Notes: generated by a model from the letters alone, not told the origin. Positions 34,798-44,190 are shown, counted from the first letter of the stretch. The stretch is DNA of 64,000 bases from Chloroflexota bacterium (GCA_009840355.1 VXNZ01000056.1:1-64000); one strand, 5' to 3'. A program made the numbers and translations.

Positions 34798-36445
34798 ACA
34801 CCGTGACTTCGATGTCGCGGCGCCTTGCACCACGCTCCTCCTGGGACGCGAAAGCGTCGGCAAGTCCGCACTGGTCCGTGCCCTGACGGGCCAGCCTGCG
34901 CGGAGCGTGAACTTCCGCGGCACCACCGTGTCCTGCGGCGAGTACACTACCTCCAGCCGCGTCTTCGTGGACACGCCGGGGCTGCACCGCGCCTCAGATG
35001 CCGACACCGTGCAGCTCACGTTGGAGGCGCTCTCGGACGCGGACGAAGTGTTGCTCGTCGCCTCTGCGACGCAGCTCGACGAGGACCTTGACCTCTTGCT
35101 GCCGCTCGTCCTGGGGAGGCGAGCAAGTATCGCCGTTACGCGCTGGGACCTCGTCGCCGACCATGCCGCGGCTCGCGAAACGATCGGGCGCATGGCACTG
35201 GAGACCGGGCTGCCATTCGTGGTGCTCGACGCGCGCCGTCCCGATGCCGCGGCGCTCGAGGAATTGCAGGCAGCCATCACGGCACCCGGCACAGTCCGCC
35301 ATAGGCGAACGCCTGTGAGGGCGGGGTGGCGGATCGAGCCGCGGCGCGGCGTCCTTGACCACAAGGGCGCAGGTCCAGCAACCGCAGTCGTCCTCCTCAT
35401 CGTGCCGGCGCTGCTCGCCGTGCTCGGTGCGAACCAGATCGCCGCCTGGCTAGAGCCGCTGGCCGAGGCGGGCACGACACCCCTGGCCGAGCGGATAGTG
35501 CACTGGCCGGGACCGGTCGGAACTGTGCTCGCGGGCGACTACGGCTTGCTCACGATGGGGCCGCTGTTGTTCGCGTGGGCGGTCCCCACCGTGCTGATCT
35601 ATGCGGTGGTGATCGGCATCTACAAGACGAGTGGTCTCAACGACCGCATCGGGACGACGCTCCACCCCCTATTGCGGCCGGTTGGCTTGCACGGGCGCGA
35701 CGTGACGCGGACGCTGATGGGCTTCGGCTGCAACGTCCCGGCGATCATCTCGACATCCGCCTGCTCTGCCTGCACCCGGCCGACAACCGTCGGCGCGATC
35801 GCCTTCGGTGCCGCCTGTTCGTACCAGCTCGGCGCGACCCTCGCGGTCTTCGCCGCCGCGGGCAGAAGCAGTCTCGTCGTCCCGTACCTCGCGCTGCTTG
35901 TCGCGGCAACGCTCGTGTACGCGCGCCTCACCAGCGACCCAGCCGCGCGGTCGCCGCTCAACACACTCCTCATCGAGCAGCGCACCTTCCTCACCCTGCC
36001 CTCGTTCGCGGCAGTCGGCGCGGAGGCACGAGGGATAGTTTGGGCGTTCTTCGGCACGGCGCTTCCAACCTTCTTCGCAATCGCGATGGTCGCGTCGCTC
36101 CTAGACTGGTCGGGTGTGCTCGATGCAGCGGGGCATCTGCTGGCACCGGCGATGGCAGTGTTCGCACTGCCGGTGGACGCGGCATTGCCGACCGTGCTCG
36201 CCGCCGTACGCAAGGACGGAATCCTGCTCCTGGCAGAGGAAGGCACCGTGGCATCGTTGAGCGCGACACAATTGCTGGTGGCAACTTTTCTCGCCGGAAC
36301 GGTGCTGCCATGCCTGGTCACCGCGATCACCATTGGGCGCGAACTCGGGCTACGGTTCACGGGCAGGCTTCTCGTGCAACAGGCCGCCTTTGCCGTCGCG
36401 ATCTCCGCCGCAGTCGGCTGGGGCTCGGCCGCGTTCGGTGGGTGA
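34778..36445 (+). CDS. Shortened FeoB-like Fe(II) transporter
   Basis: A 555 aa protein with an N-terminal GTPase domain fused to a membrane domain. The G domain has GRESVGKS (23-30), DTPG (65-68) and TRWD (121-124) in the place of N-KxD. The membrane part carries GFGCNVPAI (315-323), the FeoB gate motif, followed by ACSACTRPTTV with a CxxC. FeoB is normally 700-770 aa with NMxD; here the linker is reduced and G4 is altered. The ATG at 34778 (MNPASAEHRD) lies within the end of the flavoprotein gene. It likely moves Fe(II) across the membrane, but metal specificity needs testing. Confidence 0.8.
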   Translation: MNPASAEHRDFDVAAPCTTLLLGRESVGKSALVRALTGQPARSVNFRGTTVSCGEYTTSSRVFVDTPGLHRASDADTVQLTLEALSDADEVLLVASATQLDEDLDLLLPLVLGRRASIAVTRWDLVADHAAARETIGRMALETGLPFVVLDARRPDAAALEELQAAITAPGTVRHRRTPVRAGWRIEPRRGVLDHKGAGPATAVVLLIVPALLAVLGANQIAAWLEPLAEAGTTPLAERIVHWPGPVGTVLAGDYGLLTMGPLLFAWAVPTVLIYAVVIGIYKTSGLNDRIGTTLHPLLRPVGLHGRDVTRTLMGFGCNVPAIISTSACSACTRPTTVGAIAFGAACSYQLGATLAVFAAAGRSSLVVPYLALLVAATLVYARLTSDPAARSPLNTLLIEQRTFLTLPSFAAVGAEARGIVWAFFGTALPTFFAIAMVASLLDWSGVLDAAGHLLAPAMAVFALPVDAALPTVLAAVRKDGILLLAEEGTVASLSATQLLVATFLAGTVLPCLVTAITIGRELGLRFTGRLLVQQAAFAVAISAAVGWGSAAFGG

Positions 36446-36542
36446 ACGTCCACGTCCAGCCTGCGGGTATGACCGTCTGGCAATTGGCACCCCGCACCGC
36501 TTCCTCGTGCCTACAGCAAGACCTGCCACCGACATGAGCGTA

Positions 36543-37385
36543 TTATCGGATTCCCGTCGGTTGACGCCTTTCCAGCATCGCCTTAAACCGACGGGTCTGT
36601 TCTTCCCTGGGGCGAAGGATGCAATTGGAGCAGTACAACTTGTCCTCTCGGGTGCGCCAGACCAGGCAGCATCCAGCCCGCCTAGCAAAGAACCCGCTCT
36701 TCCCTTCATGGTGGATGACTTCCATACTGACTTGGCGGTAAATCAGAGATGACTCGTCTCCGAAGAAGGTCTCGGCAGCCTTGAGTACCGGGCTCTTGTC
36801 TTCCACGTGCCAATAAAGCCGGTGCAGGGCCTGAGCACACGAAGCGGCTACCGCATTTTGAGAGACCTTGACGCTGGCGGGGACGGAGCGACACAGGGCA
36901 GCAATCACGATTTCCAAGTTGGACTTGAAGACCCAGTCCTTGAGTCGCCGGTACAGGTCGGTCTCGCTGCGCAGGACTTCAGCGTCAGGGTGACCGGCCG
37001 CCGGGTCATTGGGAAGGACGGCGAACTGCGGGCGCCTCAGTCCGGTTGCGTCGATACGACCATCGGTACGATGAAAGACCAAGTTTTCGAGAGTCACTCT
37101 GGGGACCCTCCTCTTGAGTACATACTGGCTGACCATCGGATAGACTAACCTTGTGAGGTAGCCCATAATGAAGGCAGAGGCAGCAACGTGATTGTTGGTA
37201 GTCCCCCATCTTTCGTAGCCGTAGCTCATCACCAGTTCACGCAGACTGGTATCCTCTGCCTGGAACAGGGCGACAGCCGGGCTCCAGCCGGTATCGTTAA
37301 CTTCAGATACCGGCATGTAGAAATATGGGTCCAGCTCTCCGGCTTCCCCCAGACTATGAATCAAAGGATGTTCAGTCCTGGACAT
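36543..37385 (-). CDS. FhuF-like siderophore-iron reductase
   Basis: A 280 aa protein with the FhuF-type C-terminal cysteine cluster: C239-C240, eleven residues, then C252-xx-C255 (AGCCLVWRT ... YCSNCIL). In FhuF this set binds a 2Fe-2S cluster used to reduce ferric siderophores in the cytoplasm; E. coli FhuF is of similar length with a ten-residue gap. The upstream part is helical with no signal peptide. The ribosome site AGGTGAAGAGAA precedes the ATG at 37385. It faces the FeoB-like gene tail to tail. The family call rests on the cysteine pattern and overall size. Confidence 0.65.
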   Translation of the reverse strand: MSRTEHPLIHSLGEAGELDPYFYMPVSEVNDTGWSPAVALFQAEDTSLRELVMSYGYERWGTTNNHVAASAFIMGYLTRLVYPMVSQYVLKRRVPRVTLENLVFHRTDGRIDATGLRRPQFAVLPNDPAAGHPDAEVLRSETDLYRRLKDWVFKSNLEIVIAALCRSVPASVKVSQNAVAASCAQALHRLYWHVEDKSPVLKAAETFFGDESSLIYRQVSMEVIHHEGKSGFFARRAGCCLVWRTREDKLYCSNCILRPREEQTRRFKAMLERRQPTGIR

Positions 37386-37546
37386 TTCTCTTCACCTTTC
37401 AACTACAAAGTTAGCCTTCAACCGAAGCATTAACTAAAATATCGCGGGTCGATCAAATCTCAAATCCCGTCTCCCAACAGATTGAATCTCAAAACTGTTA
37501 ATCTTACCATGACACTGGGGAAAATCATGAACTGCGGTTAGCTCGA

Positions 37547-37697
37547 AGACGATTTCACAAATGCGTTCCCTTACATAAAAAAGCAAGGTAAGGGAGGTAA
37601 AAGCCTACCGATTGTAGGGGCGTTCGGCCGGACGCCCCTACGAAATTGCCATTTGCCAGCCCAATTTTCATCATCAGGGGAATTTGTGAGATCGTCT
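37547..37697. repeat. MITE-like element, family 1 ends with different interior (copy E)
   Basis: Ends AGACGATTTCACAAAT (37547-37562) and ATTTGTGAGATCGTCT (37682-37697) are inverted with one mismatch. The 151 bp interior differs from the other copies: it holds a perfect 10 bp hairpin, GTAGGGGCGT (37614-37623) and ACGCCCCTAC (37632-37641), plus GGTAAGGGAGG. It fills part of a 535 bp gap (37386-37920) without genes and lies at the far edge of the iron-gene island. Confidence 0.75.
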
Positions 37698-37920
37698 CAC
37701 CAGTGGGAGGCACATCAGGCATTTCCCCAATAGTTAGTCTTCAAAATGGCGCGCGGCGCCCTCGCCATCCGAGAAAATTGCCTAAACATGGTCTGCTCTC
37801 CGATTGACTTAGCACATTAGAGTTTATAGAATCCGATACTACGAGATGCAAACATCGCGAAGTCAACACGCTCGCCCTAGACGCCACTAGCCGCGCCGAG
37901 CGGCGATCGGAGCGAATTCT

Positions 37921-38391
37921 ATGCCAGCCAAGACCGCCAAGCGAACGAAAAAATGGTCGAATAAAGATTTGCCCCTTGCTGCTGACGGAAAGACTCGCCT
38001 TCTTTCCGGCGGCAATCCGCAGATTCCGAAGGGCGACGGGGATGCGCCTGTGCAGCGGTACATCGGCGCGATGCCAGAGTGGAAGTCCGATGTCGGCCGG
38101 CGCATAGACGAGCTTATCGTGAGCAATGTGCCCGGCGTGCGTAAAGCAGTGCGCTGGAACTCGCCCTGGTACGGCGTGGATGGCATGGGTTGGTTCGTCA
38201 GCTTCCATGTGTTCGCGCGCTACATCAAGGTAACCTTCTTGCAGGGCGCGTCGCTTGACCCCGTGCCGCCCGGCTCCGGCAAAGACCCGGATGCGTGCTG
38301 GTACGACATCTACGAAGGCAAGTTCGACGAAGAGTTGTTCGTGGATTGGGTCAAGCAGGCTGCCGCCATTCCCGGCTGGGACGGGTTCTAG
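37921..38391 (+). CDS. DUF1801 domain protein
   Basis: A 156 aa protein of the DUF1801 family, recognised from PVQRYIGAMPEWKSDVGRRIDELI, GVRKAVRWNSPWYGV and GWFVSFHVFARYIKVTFLQG. The fold is described for YdhG-like proteins; the function is unknown. The N-terminus (about 1-20) is lysine-rich and may be unstructured. No ribosome site stands out before ATG 37921. It is followed by ggt after 148 bp. Confidence 0.8.
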   Translation: MPAKTAKRTKKWSNKDLPLAADGKTRLLSGGNPQIPKGDGDAPVQRYIGAMPEWKSDVGRRIDELIVSNVPGVRKAVRWNSPWYGVDGMGWFVSFHVFARYIKVTFLQGASLDPVPPGSGKDPDACWYDIYEGKFDEELFVDWVKQAAAIPGWDGF

Positions 38392-38539
38392 CGAGAAGCT
38401 GACAGTAAACACCAATCGCCCCATCCTAACCCTCCCTCCGAGAATTATCAAAGGGAAGCGACAGGCGAGTGCCAATAGTTGCTCATCGTGCTATCATCCT
38501 GAATATAGACGCATATTCTTGCACGCAGGAGGATAGCCA

Positions 38540-40339
38540 ATGGCATCGTTCACCACTCGTCCCGTCGTTATGAGCGCCAGAGGCGTCGTAACTTCCGGCC
38601 ACTATCTCGTATCATCGGTCGGCTTGCAGATGCTGGCGCGCGGCGGCAACGCCATCGACGCGGCGGCGGCAATGGGAATCTGCGAGACGCTGCTCGAGCC
38701 GCAGTCGTGCGGCATCGGCGGCGAAGTGCCGACGCTCGTTTACTCCGCCAAGGAAGGCAGAACATACGCCATCTCCGGCATGGGCTGGTCTCCGCAGGCG
38801 TTCACTATCGAATGGTGCCGGCAGAACGGCATCGACCTCATTCCCGGCGACGGCTATCTGCCCGCCTGCGTGCCGGCGGTAGTTGGCACATGGACGACCG
38901 CCCTAGCGCGCTGGGGAACGATGAGCTTCGCCGAGATAGCGCAGCCCACGATAGACCTCGCCGAGAACGGATTCCCAGTCTATCCAAGCTTGAATCAGCG
39001 CCTTGCCGCCGATGTGGTCAAGTACACCGAGCTTTACCCGACGACCGGCGAGATTTACTTCCGCGACGGCAGCGCGCCCGAAGTGGGTAGTCTGGTGCGC
39101 AACCCCGATTTTGGCGCGATGCTGCGCTCGCTGTGCAACGCAGAGAAGCAAGCGAACGGCAAAGGGCGCATCGCGGGCATTGAAGCCGCGTGCGACGAAT
39201 ACTACAAGGGCAATGTCGCGGAGACCATCCTGCGCTTCATTCAGGACAACCCGGTCGAGGACGCGAGCGGCATGGCGCACAAGGGCTTGCTTTCTTACGA
39301 AGACATGGCGGAGTGGCATGCCGCCGTCGAGCAGCCCGTGTCGCTGGAATACGGCGATCTTGATGTGCACAAGTGCTCGTCTTGGACGCAGGGTCCGCTG
39401 TTCTTGCAGCAGTTGGCGATACTGAAGACGATGGACTTCGCCGCGTCGGGGCACAACAGCGCCGATTATCTGCACACTTGGATAGAGTCTGCCAAGCTCG
39501 CGTTCGCAGACCGCGAGGCGTACTACGGCGACCCGGAATTCGACGAGACGCCGATAGATATGCTGCTGTCCGAGGATTACGCGAAGGCGCGCGCGGCGCA
39601 GATTGGCGCAGTGGCGTCTCGCGAGCTGCGCCCGGGCGATCTCGGTGGCGGCGTGCCCACATACGCGACCATCGGCGTTGCTGACGACAACCGCGCGGCG
39701 CTTGGCGTTGCGGCGCGCGAAGTCCGCGATCTCGGTCTGGGACACGCGCACATCGGCGACACGACGCACTTGGACGCGATGGACGCCGAGGGCAACATGG
39801 TCGCGGCAACACCGAGCGGCGGCTGGCTCGGTACATCGCCCGTCATCAAGGGGCTGGGCTTCCCGCTCGGCACGCGCGGGCAGATGTTTTACCTGAACTC
39901 CGACCGCCCGAACGCGCTGCAGCCGCGCAAGCGACCGCGCGCCACGCTGACGCCCACACTGGTAACGCGCGACGGGCAGCCGTTCATGGCGTTCGGCACG
40001 CCCGGCGGCGACTCGCAAGAGCAGTGGACGCTGCAATTCTTCCTGAACCACATCAACTTTGGCATGGACTTGCAAGAGGCTTTGGACGCGCCCACGGTGC
40101 ACTCAGTGCACTTCCCGTCGTCGTTCTACCCGCGCGCCGCATTCCCCGCTCGCGTGGTCGCAGAGTCGCGCATATCCGCCGACACGCTCGAAGAACTACG
40201 CCGTCGCGGCCACGAAATCGAACTCACCGGAGACTGGGCAAACGGCAAAGTAATGGGCATCCGCTGGCACGCCGACAAGGGCGTGATAGCCGGCGCCGCG
40301 TCTGCGAAGAACTCAATCGGCTACGCAATGGCGCTGTAG
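38540..40339 (+). CDS. ggt: Gamma-glutamyltransferase family protein
   Basis: A 599 aa N-terminal nucleophile hydrolase that cleaves gamma-glutamyl bonds, as in glutathione, or acts on related substrates. SSVGLQMLARGGNAIDAAAAM and LEPQSCGIGGEV are family landmarks. Autocleavage would expose the Thr in IGDTTHLDAMDAEGNMVA, separating large and small subunits; GTRGQMFYLN and LTPTLV follow. There is no signal peptide, so it is probably cytoplasmic, unlike most secreted Ggt. AGGAGG precedes the ATG by nine bases. Acylases of the same family are an alternative. Confidence 0.9.
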   Translation: MASFTTRPVVMSARGVVTSGHYLVSSVGLQMLARGGNAIDAAAAMGICETLLEPQSCGIGGEVPTLVYSAKEGRTYAISGMGWSPQAFTIEWCRQNGIDLIPGDGYLPACVPAVVGTWTTALARWGTMSFAEIAQPTIDLAENGFPVYPSLNQRLAADVVKYTELYPTTGEIYFRDGSAPEVGSLVRNPDFGAMLRSLCNAEKQANGKGRIAGIEAACDEYYKGNVAETILRFIQDNPVEDASGMAHKGLLSYEDMAEWHAAVEQPVSLEYGDLDVHKCSSWTQGPLFLQQLAILKTMDFAASGHNSADYLHTWIESAKLAFADREAYYGDPEFDETPIDMLLSEDYAKARAAQIGAVASRELRPGDLGGGVPTYATIGVADDNRAALGVAAREVRDLGLGHAHIGDTTHLDAMDAEGNMVAATPSGGWLGTSPVIKGLGFPLGTRGQMFYLNSDRPNALQPRKRPRATLTPTLVTRDGQPFMAFGTPGGDSQEQWTLQFFLNHINFGMDLQEALDAPTVHSVHFPSSFYPRAAFPARVVAESRISADTLEELRRRGHEIELTGDWANGKVMGIRWHADKGVIAGAASAKNSIGYAMAL

Positions 40340-40379
40340 CTAACGGTAACGTCTTGTGCATACTTGAGGATTGCCATTT

Positions 40380-41582
40380 ATGCCGACGGAAGCCTTCACA
40401 GAGAACGCAGGCTTGGCGCTGTTATACGCGCTAGGAGTCGTTGTCGTATTCGCCATAGTCGCCTTCATCATCAACTTCATCGTAGGACAGTCGCTGAATC
40501 TGCTAGTGAGGCGGCATAACAGCCCGCTTCAGTCAGTGGAAATACGAGTGATGGGCGCGCTGCGTATTCCCATCCTGCTGGCTATCGTCCTTTACGGCGT
40601 CCGCGTGGCATTGAACTCGCTCTCGCAGGCGTCCTCTCCCACGCTCGACTTCATCTCAAACCTTGGGCAGTTGGGACACTATGCCTGGATAGTCTCCGTC
40701 GCCGCCGTAGTATGCTACACAGTTTCGCGGCTGATAGTCGCCTTCATGCGCTGGTACAGCGCGCGCGCTCCCCACGATACGCGCACCGCGCTCAATACCG
40801 TTATCTGGCCCATACTCATCCGCATCACATCCATCGTCGTCTTCACGCTCGGCGCGCTGGTCGCGCTCGACCTTATGGGCATACCGATAACGCCCCTGCT
40901 CGCCGGACTCGGTATTGGCGGGCTTGCCGTCGCTCTCGCGCTCAGCCCCACAATATCCAGCTTCATCGCCGGCACATACGTCGTCGCCGAAGGACACATC
41001 AGCGAAGGCGACTATATCGAAATCGACTCCGAGCGAGCGGGTTTCGTAATCAGCGTAGGCTGGCGCAGCACTGTCCTACGTAGCAGATTCAACAACGTGA
41101 TAGTCGTGCCCAACAGCCTCATCACCGAGAGCATCGTTACGAACTATGCCACGCCATCGCCGGCGGTAACGGGCAATGTGGAAAACGGCGTGAGCTACGA
41201 TTCGGACTTGAAGCATGTCGAGCGAGTTTCGCTTGAGGTCGCTCGCGAGGTGATAGAAGAGGCCGAAGGGGCGAACAAAGACTTCGAGCCTATCTTCCGC
41301 TACTCGGAGTTCGGCGACTCCAACATCAACTTCCGCATCGTATTCCAAGGCGTTGACCGCGCCGGAATGATTGCCATCAGGCACGAAATCATAAAGGAAC
41401 TGCACGCGCGCTTCCAAGAAGAAGGCATCGAAATCAACTATCCCGTGCGAAAACTAACTGCGCCGCTGCCCGAAACCTTTGCACCCGCCGACGAACTGAA
41501 TGAAGCTGCGAAAACGGAAGAAGAAAAGGAAGACGTGGATGCCAACGCGCAACCGTCAAAGCCGGCCGCAACTAAGAACTGA
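40380..41582 (+). CDS. MscS-type mechanosensitive channel
   Basis: A 400 aa small-conductance mechanosensitive channel homologue that releases solutes on membrane stretch. It has four to five membrane helices; the MscS pore helix is ITPLLAGLGIGGLAVALALSPTISSF, followed by the beta domain (EGDYIEIDSERAGFVISVGW) and a mixed C-terminal domain. The tail (about 370-400) is charged. ATG 40380 has GAGG upstream; an in-frame TTG three codons earlier is not needed. It converges on the ABC-transporter operon. Confidence 0.9.
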   Translation: MPTEAFTENAGLALLYALGVVVVFAIVAFIINFIVGQSLNLLVRRHNSPLQSVEIRVMGALRIPILLAIVLYGVRVALNSLSQASSPTLDFISNLGQLGHYAWIVSVAAVVCYTVSRLIVAFMRWYSARAPHDTRTALNTVIWPILIRITSIVVFTLGALVALDLMGIPITPLLAGLGIGGLAVALALSPTISSFIAGTYVVAEGHISEGDYIEIDSERAGFVISVGWRSTVLRSRFNNVIVVPNSLITESIVTNYATPSPAVTGNVENGVSYDSDLKHVERVSLEVAREVIEEAEGANKDFEPIFRYSEFGDSNINFRIVFQGVDRAGMIAIRHEIIKELHARFQEEGIEINYPVRKLTAPLPETFAPADELNEAAKTEEEKEDVDANAQPSKPAATKN

Positions 41583-41603
41583 CGACTGATTACTGAAAAC
41601 TCG

Positions 41604-42020
41604 TCAACAATCACCTTTGACGGTGATTATCTCGCCCGTGCCCTCGTATAATCGCCAGAAATCGTCAGTGGGCGTGTGGGTTACCTGCCATTCGCGGTCG
41701 CCGCGTTCGTGGTGGTCGTCGGTGCGCGGGTTGCTGAGGAAGACGGCGGTGAAGCCCGGATCGCCTTCGAGGTATGCCGCGCCGTTCGCGCATTCGTTGC
41801 GCAGGTACTCGCGGACTCGCTCTATGGCTTCGGCGCGCGGTATTGTGGGGGCGTTGGCGGTGGCGGCGGCGTCTCGCGTTTCCTGCGACACGGCGATTTG
41901 GCGCTCTATGCCCGGCACTTGCACGCCGGACGCGACCAGCACCAGAAGCACGCCAAATCCGATGAACGCCGCCCACAACAGCGGGTAGCGGAGTGCGTAT
42001 AGCGCTTCCAGAATCTTCAT
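41604..42020 (-). CDS. Membrane-anchored hypothetical protein
   Basis: I do not recognise a family. The 138 aa begin with one membrane helix (LWAAFIGFGVLLVLVASGV, about 14-33) and a soluble domain outside the membrane with PRTDDHHERGDREWQVTH, WRLYEGTGEIITVKGDC. A cysteine is the last residue and another is near 78. It starts 28 bp after the end of the permease gene and is the last gene of the ABC operon, so it may be a small accessory protein. Confidence 0.6.
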   Translation of the reverse strand: MKILEALYALRYPLLWAAFIGFGVLLVLVASGVQVPGIERQIAVSQETRDAAATANAPTIPRAEAIERVREYLRNECANGAAYLEGDPGFTAVFLSNPRTDDHHERGDREWQVTHTPTDDFWRLYEGTGEIITVKGDC

Positions 42021-42048
42021 AGACGCGGCGAATTCCGGGGGCGATGCA

Positions 42049-43029
42049 TTAAATCTGACGCAGGCGCGGGTCCCAACGGTCTCGCAGCCAGTCGCCGATG
42101 AAGTTGAACGACAGCACCGTCAGGAAGATTGCCATTCCGGGGAAGAAAGCAACCCACCACGCCGAGCCGAGGAACTCACGACCGACGGATATGTCCGCGC
42201 CCCAAGACGGCGTAGGCGGCGGGACGCCCGCGCCCAGGAACGACAGGATGCTTTCGGACAGAATGGTGCTGCCGACCTGCAGCGTGCTCGCCACGACCAC
42301 AGTGTTAGCGACGGCGGGCAGCAGATGGCGGAACATTATGCGGAAGGTGGATGCGCCGGCGATTGTCGCGAGCGCAATGTAGTCGAAGTTGCGCACTTGC
42401 AGCGTTTGACCGCGCACGAGACGCGCGATGCCGGTCCACGCGCCGAGCGCAAGAACGAACGCGACCACGGCGAAGCTCTGCCCTAAGACGAGCACGAGCG
42501 CGATGGCGAGCAGAATGTATGGGATGGCGTTGAACACATCGACGATGCGCATTATCACTTCGTCGATGAATCCGCCGTAGTAGCCCGCTATCAGCCCGAC
42601 CGTCGTGCCGAAAATCGTGCCTATTGCGATTGCGATTGCAGCGAGGCTGAGCGACAGCCGCGCACCATAGACTATGCGGCTAACGATGTCGCGTCCGAGT
42701 TGGTCTGCGCCGAGAATGAAGTGATAGACTCGCTCGTCGCGTCCCAGCGGGATGCCGTTGGTGTTGCAGCTCTCGAACTTGTTGCTGATTTGCCCTTCTT
42801 CGCACGGCGGATACCAAGCGGGAGAGGCAAGCACAGCGCGGAGCTGATCCTTCTCCGGCTCGTAGGGCGCAATCAGCGGCGAGAACGCCGCGCATATCGC
42901 GAGAATGATCAGTATCACCATCGGAATCAGAGGCCAACGGCGGAACACATAGAATGCCCGCGCGAATGCTGATTCCCTTCTACTTTCTTCAAGGTCTGTT
43001 AGGGAGACCTGTCCAACGGGTGTAGTCAA
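42049..43029 (-). CDS. Peptide/solute ABC transporter permease (DppC-like)
   Basis: A 326 aa inner-membrane permease with an N-terminal segment (RRWPLIPMVILIILAICAAF) and the binding-protein-dependent transport domain: LGADQLGRDIVSRIVYGARLSL is the DppC/OppC signature, and the EAA-type cytoplasmic loop includes ALATIAGASTFRIMFRHLLPA. Unlike typical DppC the segment between helices 1 and 2 carries two cysteines in PPCEEG and ESCNTN. It follows the DppB-like gene by ten bases. Confidence 0.92.
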   Translation of the reverse strand: MTTPVGQVSLTDLEESRRESAFARAFYVFRRWPLIPMVILIILAICAAFSPLIAPYEPEKDQLRAVLASPAWYPPCEEGQISNKFESCNTNGIPLGRDERVYHFILGADQLGRDIVSRIVYGARLSLSLAAIAIAIGTIFGTTVGLIAGYYGGFIDEVIMRIVDVFNAIPYILLAIALVLVLGQSFAVVAFVLALGAWTGIARLVRGQTLQVRNFDYIALATIAGASTFRIMFRHLLPAVANTVVVASTLQVGSTILSESILSFLGAGVPPPTPSWGADISVGREFLGSAWWVAFFPGMAIFLTVLSFNFIGDWLRDRWDPRLRQI

Positions 43030-43039
43030 CTGACCGTCC

Positions 43040-43987
43040 TTACGAGTAGCGAATTCGAGGGTCTATGAAGGCGTACAGCACATCGATGATAAAGATGGCG
43101 AACACATACAGCGCCGTGAAAACCAGCACCGCGCCCGTCATCAACGGGAAATCGTTGTTGATGATGGAGCGGTAGGTCATCTGCCCCAAGCCTGGCCAGG
43201 CGAACACCGTCTCCGTGACCACCGTGCCGCCGATGAAGCCGACAAGAATCAGCCCGGCAAATGTCAGAGGCGGGATGAGCGCGTTCTTGAAAGCATGCTT
43301 CCAGATGACCGTGCCAGTCGCCACGCCCTTTGCTCGCGCCAGCTTGACATATTCCGAATCCAGCACTTCGAGCATGGACGAGCGAACCAGGCGCATCAGC
43401 CCTGCGGATGCAAGCCAGCCGAGCGTTACCGCGGGCATCGGATAGTAGCGCAGGCGGTCAAGCCAGCTGCTGGCGTCGTGCCCGCGCGTCCCGGACGGCA
43501 ACCAATCAAGCGTTACGCTGAACACCAGAATAAGCATTATGCCCAGCCAGAACGGTGGCAGCGCCTGCCCGAATACGGCGAATGTTCTGCCTACCACATC
43601 CCAAAACGTGCCGCGCTTAACCGCAGACAGTATGCCTAGCGGTATGCCGGTAATCAGCACGAACAGAACTGCGGACAGACCGAGTTGCAGGCTTGCCGGC
43701 GCGAAGTAGAAGACTTCTTCAAGCACGGGCTTGCCTGTCTTCAGGGATTCACCGAAGTCGCCTTGGAAAAAGCCCTTGCCCGCCCAAATCAGGTATTGGA
43801 CGATGAGCGGCTTGTCTAGGTGGAACTGCTTGCCCCAAGCTTCCCACTGCTCCGGCGACACATAGCCGACATTGAGCATTACATTACGCGGGTCGCCCTG
43901 TAGGCGTGAAAGCGCGAACACTATCAGGGTCGCGGCGACTATCGCCACCACCAAGAAGAGCAATCGCCTCAGAATGAAGACTTTCAT
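43040..43987 (-). CDS. Peptide/solute ABC transporter permease (DppB-like)
   Basis: A 315 aa permease of the DppB/OppB type with six membrane helices. Recognisable segments are FILRRLLFLVVAIVAATLIVFAL at the N-terminus, SLKTGKPVLEEV, and the EAA loop YVKLARAKGVATGTVIWKHAFKNAL. It forms the channel with the DppC-like partner. The gene follows the binding-protein gene by about 200 bp, a gap occupied by a strong hairpin. Confidence 0.92.
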   Translation of the reverse strand: MKVFILRRLLFLVVAIVAATLIVFALSRLQGDPRNVMLNVGYVSPEQWEAWGKQFHLDKPLIVQYLIWAGKGFFQGDFGESLKTGKPVLEEVFYFAPASLQLGLSAVLFVLITGIPLGILSAVKRGTFWDVVGRTFAVFGQALPPFWLGIMLILVFSVTLDWLPSGTRGHDASSWLDRLRYYPMPAVTLGWLASAGLMRLVRSSMLEVLDSEYVKLARAKGVATGTVIWKHAFKNALIPPLTFAGLILVGFIGGTVVTETVFAWPGLGQMTYRSIINNDFPLMTGAVLVFTALYVFAIFIIDVLYAFIDPRIRYS

Positions 43988-44136
43988 CTAGTTCGCGCTC
44001 CGGAGCAGGTTAACTGTAGGTAGTCTTGTTGGTCAGCCTGTCGGTCGGCCTGTTGGACGGATGATTAGTCCTTGCGAAACAGGTTTGCCTGACAGGAGAT
44101 TGTTGTCAATACGATTATTGCTTATACATTGATGGA

Positions 44137-44171
44137 CGGCAGCCGGACGATGTTGATGTCCGGCTGCCGTA
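44137..44171 (-). other. Intercistronic hairpin after the binding-protein gene
   Basis: ACGGCAGCCGGAC (44137-44149) pairs perfectly with GTCCGGCTGCCGT (44159-44171), a 13 bp stem with a nine-base loop. On the - strand it lies between the binding-protein stop and the permease gene with no T run after it, so it fits an mRNA-stabilising or partial-termination hairpin that lets the binding protein be made in excess. On the + strand it is followed by TACTTTTTG. Confidence 0.7.
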
Positions 44172-44190
44172 CTTTTTGTCTAACCGATTA

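Noticed and set aside
36446-37560. Search for a second copy of the tRNA-Lys 3' end as an attachment site
   Set aside because: No stretch resembling GGGTTCGAATCCCTGC was seen to the right of the iron genes, so integration at the tRNA remains unproven.
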